Part shown: positions 55,310 through 64,000 of the stretch, in pieces
Position numbering within the stretch: the stretch's first letter is position 1
How the letters are laid out: each line of letters starts with the position of its first letter
Source of the DNA: Gemmatimonadota bacterium
GTDB lineage: Bacteria > Gemmatimonadota > Gemmatimonadetes > Gemmatimonadales > Gemmatimonadaceae
Reading direction: 5' to 3'
DNA: 64,000 bases
Assembly: GCA_028287235.1 (NCBI GenBank)
Contig: JAQBQB010000026.1
Span: 248,001-312,000, forward strand
The notes under the pieces: generated by a model
Database searches by the model: none
The model's input: only the letters and a program-made list of their open reading frames with translations
Told to the model about the DNA's origin: nothing
Position numbers and translations under genes: made by a program

Positions 55310-55789
55310 GGCTTTCTTGATCGCCGCCTCGAGATCCTGCTTTCCACCGAGGCCCGTGTACACGATCTTGCCCTTCTTGTCGATCACCACGACGTACGAC
55401 GTCGCGGGCACGTCGTACGCGCCCGTTGCGTCGCCCTTCGTGTCGAAGTACTGATCGCCCGGCAGTCCGTGCTTGGCGACGAACGCCTTCACGCGCGCCG
55501 GCGACTCGTTCACCGACACCGCCACCCCGACGAACTTCACCTGCTTGGCGTACTTCTTCGACACCGCGAGCAGCGTGGGCTCGAGCTCCGCGCAGTTCGG
55601 ACACCACGTGGCCCAAAACTCGATCACCGCCGGGGTCTTGCCGATGTACTGCGCGAGATCCGCGTCCTTGCCGTCGAGCGTGTGCACCTTGGCCGCCGGC
55701 GCCACCGTCCCGATCTGCAACCCGAGATCCTGCGCTTGTACCATTCCGGGCACGATCGCCAGGATCGCCGCGATGATGAACGTCCTCAT
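55304..55789 (-). CDS. TlpA-like thioredoxin-fold protein
   Basis: The 161-residue protein has a signal peptide (AILAIVPGMVQAQ) and a thioredoxin fold with redox motif WATWCPNC, a cis-Pro in DVPATSYVVV, and a C-terminal strand pair. It acts in the periplasm as a thiol-disulfide reductant. It starts inside the stop of the upstream CcdA-like gene (ATGA), its expected electron source. Its end overlaps the convergent decarboxylase by six bases. Confidence 0.9.
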   Translation of the reverse strand: MRTFIIAAILAIVPGMVQAQDLGLQIGTVAPAAKVHTLDGKDADLAQYIGKTPAVIEFWATWCPNCAELEPTLLAVSKKYAKQVKFVGVAVSVNESPARVKAFVAKHGLPGDQYFDTKGDATGAYDVPATSYVVVIDKKGKIVYTGLGGKQDLEAAIKKAL

Positions 55790-56514
55790 ATGATCAACTG
55801 CCCCATTTTGACGAGATAGTACTCCGCGACGCCGATCATCACGAGAGCGAATACCCGCTTCACCCACACCATCCACATCCCCGCCCGCGGCAGCCGCGCG
55901 ATCGCGCCCGACGACAGTCCGACGACCACGAGCAGCGTGCACATGCCGAGCGAGAACACGAACAGATACAGAAAGCCGAGCCCCGCGCTCTTCGTCGCGG
56001 ACACCCAGGTGAGCACCGCGGCCATCACCGGCGCCGAACAGGGCGCGGCCACGAGCCCCGACATCGCTCCCATGGTAAACGCGCCCGACGCCCGCCCCGC
56101 TGTTCCGGCGTTGGTCGCCCGCTCCAGGATCGCGGTCGGCACGCGCACCGGCAACACGTCGAGCATGGCCAGCGCCGCGATCAATAGCAGGTTCGCCATG
56201 GCGAAATACAGCCACGGGTTGGTACTCACCGAACCGAAGAGCGTTCCAGTCAGCCCAGCGAACAGCCCGAGCGCCGAGTAAACCAAGGCGAGCCCGAACA
56301 CGTACATGATGGTGAGGACGAGCGGCCGCCAGCGCGGCGGACGCGTCGCCCCGGCGCTCTGCTCACCAACCGACGTTCCGCCCACGATCGCGGCTGTGAT
56401 CGGGATCATGGGGTAGATACACGGCGTGAGGCTCGTCAGCACGCCGCCGAGAAACACGATCGGCAGCGCACGCAACGGGCTCGACAAGTCTGGCAGCAGG
56501 TTCGCGATATCCAC
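55786..56514 (-). CDS. CcdA/DsbD-type membrane thiol reductant transporter
   Basis: The 242-residue protein has six hydrophobic segments and two membrane Cys in the correct positions, SLTPCIYPM and VAAPCSAPV, which pass electrons from cytoplasmic thioredoxin to the periplasm. It starts at GTG 56514 with no ribosome site visible. It forms an operon with the TlpA gene through an ATGA overlap. Related pairs serve cytochrome c maturation, DsbD-like repair or metal handling. Confidence 0.9.
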   Translation of the reverse strand: MDIANLLPDLSSPLRALPIVFLGGVLTSLTPCIYPMIPITAAIVGGTSVGEQSAGATRPPRWRPLVLTIMYVFGLALVYSALGLFAGLTGTLFGSVSTNPWLYFAMANLLLIAALAMLDVLPVRVPTAILERATNAGTAGRASGAFTMGAMSGLVAAPCSAPVMAAVLTWVSATKSAGLGFLYLFVFSLGMCTLLVVVGLSSGAIARLPRAGMWMVWVKRVFALVMIGVAEYYLVKMGQLII

Positions 56515-56573
56515 AGAGAGATTAATTAGTGCCGTTCCGACAGGCGGAGCGATTGACTAACGCCGTCATCCCG

Positions 56574-56662
56574 ACTGATCCTGAGCGAGCGAAGGGGAGC
56601 AGAGGGGAGTGGAGCGATCTCCCCGAATTCACGGAGATCCCTCGACTACGCTCGGAATGACA
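56574..56662. repeat. Diverged interspersed repeat palindrome
   Basis: GTCATCCCGACTGATCCTGA with GCGAGCGAAGGGG, and the inverted GAGATCCCTCGACTACGCTC plus GGAATGAC, form an imperfect palindrome in the 175-base gap between two divergent genes. It is more diverged than the copies in the first half of the window. Confidence 0.65.
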
Positions 56663-56689
56663 CTCGAGCTTTCGAACTACACGAAACCT

Positions 56690-57442
56690 ATGCTCAACGC
56701 CAAATCCGCGACGCTCACGCTGCCAATCCTCGCCGCGCTTCTCGCGTTCCCGCACCAAGCCACTGCGCAAACGCCGGCGGGAGACGGCGTGCGAACGTCC
56801 GGCATGGCCGAGCACGCGATGGGCGGCACGATGAGCGGCCCGATGGACGAGAACATGATGAAGCACATGCAGCTCACCCCGCCGCGCACGCCGACGCACG
56901 CCGACAGCCTGCGCGCCACGCGCGTTGCCGCCGAGCTCAAACTGGCGCTCGCCAAGTACCAGGACACCGCCGCCGCCGTCGCCGATGGCTACAAGATGTT
57001 CCTGCCGAACGTGAAGACGCAGCGCATCTATCACTTCACGAACAATCGCCGCGGCCTCCTCGCCGCCTTCCACTTCGATGCCGCCAAGCCCACCTCGATC
57101 CTCTACAAACGCGGCGCCGACGGCAAGCTCCATCTCGTCGGCGCGATGTACACGTTGGGCAAGAACGCGAGCCTCGACCGGCTCGACGCCCGCGTGCCGC
57201 TCAGCATCGCTCGCTGGCACAAGCACGTGAACTGGTGTCTGCCCGCGAAAGGCGAGGAGGCGCGCTGGACGGAGCAGAAGAACGGCAAACCGGTCTTCGG
57301 GCCCGAGAGTCCCATCGCCACGGAGCGGGAGTGCGACGCCGTGCACGGCGACTTTCAGCCGACCGTCTTCGGCTGGATGCTCCACGCCAACGTCTATGAG
57401 GGCGCCGACCTCCACACCATCTTCGCCGACGATCATGAATGA
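56690..57442 (+). CDS. Secreted His/Met-rich protein of unknown function
   Basis: From ATG 56690 there is a signal peptide (LAALLAFPHQATAQ), then a Met/His/Gly-rich segment (MGGTMSGPMDENMMKHM) that could bind copper, a helix (ALAKYQDTAAAVADGYKMF), and a conserved-looking domain with HFTNNRRGLLAAFHF, RWHKHVNWCLP and VFGWMLHANVYEG. I know no family name. It lies between CcdA/TlpA and the MarR-GNAT gene; a metal or redox role is inference only. The longer frame from 56609 is repeat-derived. Confidence 0.7.
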   Translation: MLNAKSATLTLPILAALLAFPHQATAQTPAGDGVRTSGMAEHAMGGTMSGPMDENMMKHMQLTPPRTPTHADSLRATRVAAELKLALAKYQDTAAAVADGYKMFLPNVKTQRIYHFTNNRRGLLAAFHFDAAKPTSILYKRGADGKLHLVGAMYTLGKNASLDRLDARVPLSIARWHKHVNWCLPAKGEEARWTEQKNGKPVFGPESPIATERECDAVHGDFQPTVFGWMLHANVYEGADLHTIFADDHE

Positions 57443-57444
57443 TT

Positions 57445-57474
57445 GACAAAGTCAACTAATTAGTTGACTTTGTC
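57445..57474. promoter_or_regulatory. 30-base perfect palindrome upstream of the MarR-GNAT gene
   Basis: The half site GACAAAGTCAACTAA (57445-57459) is followed by its exact inverted copy (57460-57474). The core AGTTGACT is like MarR-family operators. It begins two bases after the stop of the secreted-protein gene and lies 24 bases before the regulator's ATG. It includes TTGACA at 57443-57448 as a possible -35. It could act as operator and also form a hairpin transcript. Confidence 0.75.
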
Positions 57475-57498
57475 CTCCATCTCTTTCGGACTGTTCGG

Positions 57499-58443
57499 AT
57501 GGAGCGCATGCGCCAGATCGACCAGCGGGCCGAAGCGGTCCGCGCCTTCAACCGCTTCTACACGCGCCGCATCGGCGCGCTCGGCGAAGGACACCTCGGA
57601 AGCCCCTTCTCGCTCACCGAGGCCCGCGTGCTCTACGAGCTCGCACACCGCGACCACCTCACAGCGAGTGAGATCGCGGCGTCGCTGGAGCTCGATCGCG
57701 GATATCTCAGCCGCACCCTGCGCGCCTTCAAGAAGCGCGGGCTCATCGAGACGGAGACGCAGTCCGCCGACCGCCGCCAAACGCTGCTTCGTCTCACCGC
57801 CGCCGGCCGCAAGGCATTCGCGCCGCTCGACAAGGGCGCGCGCGACACGATCGCCGCCATGCTCCAGCCGCTCGGCGCCGACGAGCAGCAGCGCGTGCTC
57901 GACGCCATGCAGACGATTCGCCGCTCGCTCGATCCAACCTCCGAGCAACCGTCCACGGCGCCGTACGTCGTGCGATCGCACCGGCCGGGCGACATGGGCT
58001 GGATCGTCCATCGCCACGGCGTGCTCTACTTCGAGGAGTACGGCTGGGACGAGCGCTTCGAGGCGCTCGTCGCCGGCGTCGTCTCCGAATTCATCGCCAA
58101 CTTCGACGCGGCGCGCGAACACTGCTGGGTGGCCGAGCGAAATGGCGAGATCGTCGGCTCGATCTTCGTCGTTGCCAAGTCGAAGACCGTCGCCAAGCTC
58201 CGCCTCCTGCTCGTCGAGCCCTCGGCGCGCGGCCTCGGACTCGGTCGGCAATTGGTCGACGAAGTCCTGCGGTTCGCGCGGCAGGCCGGCTACAAGAGGA
58301 TTCAGCTCTGGACTCATCCGGAGCTCACGGCGGCGCGAAAGATCTATAAAGCGGTGGGCTTCGAGCTGATCGCCGAAGAGGAGCACCGGCTGTTCGGGAA
58401 GCCGTTGGTGGCCGAGACGTGGGAGCTGCGCTTCGCCGACTGA
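57499..58443 (+). CDS. MarR winged-helix/GNAT acetyltransferase fusion
   Basis: The 314-residue protein has an N-terminal MarR domain (FSLTEARVLYELAHRD, LTASEIAASLELDRGYLSRT, LRAFKKRGLIETE, DRRQTLLRLT) and a C-terminal GNAT domain from about residue 155 (LLLVEPSARGLGLGRQLVDE is the acetyl-CoA loop, LTAARKIYKAVGF motif B). This fusion is a recognised family; the acceptor is unknown. The upstream 30-base palindrome is probably its own operator. Confidence 0.92.
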   Translation: MERMRQIDQRAEAVRAFNRFYTRRIGALGEGHLGSPFSLTEARVLYELAHRDHLTASEIAASLELDRGYLSRTLRAFKKRGLIETETQSADRRQTLLRLTAAGRKAFAPLDKGARDTIAAMLQPLGADEQQRVLDAMQTIRRSLDPTSEQPSTAPYVVRSHRPGDMGWIVHRHGVLYFEEYGWDERFEALVAGVVSEFIANFDAAREHCWVAERNGEIVGSIFVVAKSKTVAKLRLLLVEPSARGLGLGRQLVDEVLRFARQAGYKRIQLWTHPELTAARKIYKAVGFELIAEEEHRLFGKPLVAETWELRFAD

Positions 58444-58481
58444 CGGTGAGCCTCGCGAGCAGGCAATTAGATTTCGCCCCC

Positions 58482-60161
<1,680 letters not shown>

Positions 60162-60188
60162 CACCGCGCCCGTCATCCAGAGCGCGTC

Positions 60189-60220
60189 GAGGCCCTTCGG
60201 TATCGCCGGAGGGCCTCTTT
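60189..60220 (+). terminator. ettA: Rho-independent terminator after ettA
   Basis: GAGGCCCTTCGG, loop TATCG, CCGGAGGGCCTC (one G-T pair) is followed by TTT. It lies 28 bases past the ettA stop. Confidence 0.8.
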
Positions 60221-60575
60221 CGCGCCCTCGCGGCAGCTTTCGCGGCCTAGCGGCAAAACACTGCGTCCCCCGCAAGCAGCGGGCCGGAAATTGCGTTAGA
60301 TTCGGGAATCTGGCGAGCGGCTGATACGCCGCGTCTTTCCCCAGTCTCCTGGCGCTCTTCTCGGCCACCGGACTCTCGAGAGTCGTCTTGGTCCCGTGCT
60401 TTCAGCCGATGCGCATGCAATGCCAAGTCATGCCCGTACGTCCGTGAGGCCTCCGGACGACGAGACAGTGCACGACGATCCGCACCCGGCGATTGCGAAC
60501 TCTGCCGCCTGGTCCCGATCCCGGTAAGCCGCTCGCCTCGTGCCGAGTGCACGCATCAACAGTCCAAGGAGCTTC
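60221..60575. other. Non-coding gap of about 350 bases
   Basis: I see no convincing gene in this stretch. It holds a 14-base palindrome, GACTCTCGAGAGTC (60371-60384), a TTAGATT box near 60295-60301 that could be a -10, and an AAGGAG ribosome site just before the TIR-like gene. The length before that gene suggests a long 5' leader or an unrecognised small RNA. Confidence 0.4.
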
Positions 60576-61508
60576 ATGACCGACTTCACGCACGACGTGG
60601 CAATCTCCGCGGTTCCCTACGACGCCATGCTCGTCGCCGAGCTGTCGGAGCGGCTCGCCCGCCGCGTTGGCCCGGGGCTATTCTGGCGCGCGGAACGCGA
60701 CGACATGCGGCCCGACCCCGCGGCGGATCTCGCGTCGTCGTCGGTCATCAGCGAGTCGGCCCGCGTCATCGTGGTGCTGCATCAGCGGCTCTGGGGGCGC
60801 GACGGGGTCACCGCCGCCGATGCCACGGCACTGCGTGAGCGCATCCGCGCCAAGCGCCACAAGTCCATTCGTGTCGTGAAGCTCGATCAGGAGCCGGTTC
60901 CGACTTGGCTCAAGACGGCGCATAATTGTGTCATGAGCGAGATAGGCATCGAGAGCGTCGCCGACGCCGTGATCGATGGAGTGGTCGCCACCGGCGGAAA
61001 GGTGATGGCGAAGCCGGTCCCCGTGCCCGTCGAGCCGGTGGCTCCGCGGCCGGCGTGGAGCGAAGGACACCAGACGTACATGTCGCAGCCGCGGGCGCAA
61101 ACGGCGCTCAAGCGCGAGTTCGAGATGCTGACCTCCGAGCTCGCCGGACGCGTGAAGTTCGAGAGCGACCGTCTCGGCGACAAGCAGGTCGAGATGCACT
61201 GCGCGCCGCAGCGGCTCGTCGTCCAGCTGGGCCCGGTGGGGCTCAGCATGTCGTGGGTCGCCGGCCGCTCGGGCAATCTCGCCGACGGACGTTTGCTCGT
61301 CATCGAGTGGGACGGCGCCATTACGCACCGCCGCCACATGGGCGGCGCGAAGACTGCATCGCCGACCCGCGAGCAACTGTATCGGCCCGAAGCCAAGGGG
61401 CCTGACGATTGGTGCTGGCGTCCCGAGGGAGGCGAGGGTTCCTCGTACTCCTCCCGGAATCTCGCCGGCCAGTGTTTCACCAGCGCGAACATGGGACGGA
61501 CCGAATGA
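60576..61508 (+). CDS. Protein with probable N-terminal TIR-like domain
   Basis: The first 125 residues follow the TIR pattern: DVAISAVPYDAMLVAELSER (strand A and helix A), PGLFWRAERDDMRPD (strand B region), ISESARVIVVLHQRLWGRDG (strand C and helix C), and SIRVVKLDQEPVPTWL (strand D). The C-terminal half (about residues 170-310) is a mixed alpha/beta region of unknown type (RLVVQLGPVGLSMSWV). Bacterial TIR proteins often consume NAD or take part in phage defence; I cannot confirm the catalytic Glu. AAGGAG lies five bases before the ATG. The stop overlaps the desaturase start (ATGA). Confidence 0.6.
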   Translation: MTDFTHDVAISAVPYDAMLVAELSERLARRVGPGLFWRAERDDMRPDPAADLASSSVISESARVIVVLHQRLWGRDGVTAADATALRERIRAKRHKSIRVVKLDQEPVPTWLKTAHNCVMSEIGIESVADAVIDGVVATGGKVMAKPVPVPVEPVAPRPAWSEGHQTYMSQPRAQTALKREFEMLTSELAGRVKFESDRLGDKQVEMHCAPQRLVVQLGPVGLSMSWVAGRSGNLADGRLLVIEWDGAITHRRHMGGAKTASPTREQLYRPEAKGPDDWCWRPEGGEGSSYSSRNLAGQCFTSANMGRTE

Positions 61509-62518
61509 CGGACATCTCACACACCGAACAAGCGAACTGGCGTGGAATCGTCGAACCGTACGTTGGCGCCGACATTCGGCGGGCCATCTACCAGGTGATC
61601 TCGACGCTCGGCCTCTTGGCGCTGTCGATGTGGTTGATGGGCGTGACGTTGGAGCACTCCATCCCGCTCGGATTGCTGCTCGCACTGCCCACCGCGGGCC
61701 TGCTCGTCCGAACGTTCATCCTCATGCACGACTGCGCGCACGGCTCGCTCTTTCCGTCGCGCCGCCTCAACGATACCGTGGGCTTCATCACCGGCGCGAT
61801 CACGCTGACGCCCTTCGCGCAGTGGCGCCGCGATCACGCCATGCACCATGCGTCGTCGGGTGACCTCGACCGGCGCGGTCACGGCGACGTGCCCACGTTG
61901 ACGGTCACCGAGTATCTGGCCAAGAGCCCGCGCGACCGCTTTCTCTACCGGCTCATTCGGCATCCGGCGTCGCTGCTCTTCGGGGGACCGGTGCACCTCA
62001 TGCTCAGCCAGCGCATTCGCTCGCGCAGCGCCGCGTCGCGCGACAAGCAGCTCGCCAGCGTGTGGGGCACGAACGCGGTGGTCGCGGTCGCGCTCGGCAT
62101 CGCGATGTGGCTGTTCGGCTGGTCCACGGTGCTGCTCGTCTATCTCTTCTCGTTTTATCTCGCTGCGATGGCCGGCGTGTGGCTCTTCTACGTGCAGCAT
62201 CAGTTCGAGGATGCGTACTGGGAGGAGCATGGCGAATGGGATTACGTCACTGCCTGTCTGCAGGGCAGCTCGCACCTGAAGCTGTCGGCGCCGTTCCGCT
62301 GGTTCACCGGCAACATCGGCCTGCATCACGTGCATCACCTCGCGCCGCGCATCCCGAACTTCCGGTTGCAGCGCTGCCACGACGAGAACCCGCTCTTTCA
62401 GCAGGCGCCGGTGGTGACGCCGCTGTCCGGCCTGTCGGCGCTGCGCCTGGCGCTCTGGGATGAAGAGCAGCGCCGCCTCGTCCGGTTCTGCGACGTGAAG
62501 GACCGTTTGAGCGCCTGA
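61505..62518 (+). CDS. Membrane fatty acid desaturase
   Basis: Three His boxes identify a di-iron desaturase: MHDCAHGSLF, HAMHHASSGD and GLHHVHHLAPR. Four hydrophobic segments occupy about residues 30-90 and 190-240. The 337-residue protein introduces double bonds into lipid acyl chains using an external electron donor. ATG 61505 overlaps the TIR-like gene's stop. The coupling of a TIR-like gene to a desaturase is unusual. Confidence 0.93.
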   Translation: MTDISHTEQANWRGIVEPYVGADIRRAIYQVISTLGLLALSMWLMGVTLEHSIPLGLLLALPTAGLLVRTFILMHDCAHGSLFPSRRLNDTVGFITGAITLTPFAQWRRDHAMHHASSGDLDRRGHGDVPTLTVTEYLAKSPRDRFLYRLIRHPASLLFGGPVHLMLSQRIRSRSAASRDKQLASVWGTNAVVAVALGIAMWLFGWSTVLLVYLFSFYLAAMAGVWLFYVQHQFEDAYWEEHGEWDYVTACLQGSSHLKLSAPFRWFTGNIGLHHVHHLAPRIPNFRLQRCHDENPLFQQAPVVTPLSGLSALRLALWDEEQRRLVRFCDVKDRLSA

Positions 62519-62557
62519 CCTTCTCGTCGTCTCGTGCTATTCGTTTTTGAGTGACTG

Positions 62558-62610
62558 ATGGACCTCGACAGCTCACTGGCGGTTCGCCGGCACGGATTGT
62601 CGAGGTCCAT
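62558..62610. repeat. Inverted repeat with 13-base arms between convergent genes
   Basis: ATGGACCTCGACA (62558-62570) and its exact inverse TGTCGAGGTCCAT (62598-62610) are separated by 27 bases, which contain a smaller hairpin (TGGCGGTTCGCCGGCA). It lies between the desaturase and sigma-54-type activator genes. No T-tract follows, so it may be a factor-dependent terminator or a cruciform site. Confidence 0.65.
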
Positions 62611-62646
62611 GAACTCACGGCGCACAAGAAGATCTGCTACATCAGG

Positions 62647-63999
<1,353 letters not shown>

Positions 64000-64000
64000 T

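Overview
The window is GC-rich, densely coded bacterial DNA. It has a large trehalose and alpha-glucan block, many secreted proteins and lipoproteins, leaderless-looking promoters and many copies of one short palindromic repeat. Gene content (GlgE pathway, DUF1800, BNR-repeat and VIT/vWA proteins, plant-type FabI, MarR-GNAT fusion) suggests a soil-type Gemmatimonadota or a relative. That is an inference: there is no rRNA or other marker gene here. I see no tRNA, rRNA, CRISPR array or intact insertion sequence.

Layout. 1-2.8 kb: small genes that look like a phage-type lysis cassette (DUF2188 protein, two small membrane proteins, an amidase, a membrane-anchored coiled-coil protein). 3.1-11.5 kb: transketolase, a YdcF-like protein, a tightly coupled operon of FAD oxidoreductase, two GT2 glycosyltransferases and a short-chain epimerase, a GIY-YIG protein set between repeat arrays, and a sugar-isomerase-like protein. 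11.6-20.5 kb: S8 protease lipoprotein, small hydrophilic protein, DUF1800 protein, an operon of VIT/vWA protein, ECF sigma factor and zinc anti-sigma factor, a TVP38 protein and a beta-propeller.

20.6-42.6 kb is a storage-sugar block: glgE, treS, mak, treZ, glgX, glgB, malQ, treY, glgP. Together these enzymes can debranch glycogen, convert chain ends to trehalose (TreY/TreZ), isomerise trehalose to maltose (TreS), phosphorylate maltose (Mak) and return it to alpha-glucan (GlgE plus GlgB). GlgP and MalQ handle breakdown and rearrangement. A metalloprotease, a GNAT acetyltransferase and a MerR regulator with a textbook operator sit inside the block.

42.6-64 kb: flippase-like membrane protein, hydrolase, methyltransferase, propeller lipoprotein, a large BNR-repeat secreted protein, fabI, an operon of response regulator, phospholipase D, PAP2 phosphatase, 2H phosphoesterase and PLP decarboxylase, a CcdA/TlpA thiol-redox pair, a secreted His/Met-rich protein, a MarR-GNAT fusion with a perfect 30-bp palindrome, ettA, a possible TIR-domain protein coupled to a fatty acid desaturase, and a sigma-54-type activator.

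A repeat family built on TCATCCTGAGCGAAGCGAAG recurs through the first 57 kb, mostly at gene 3' ends. In at least five genes the TGA of its CCTGAG-like core is the stop codon itself, and several proteins carry translated repeat sequence.
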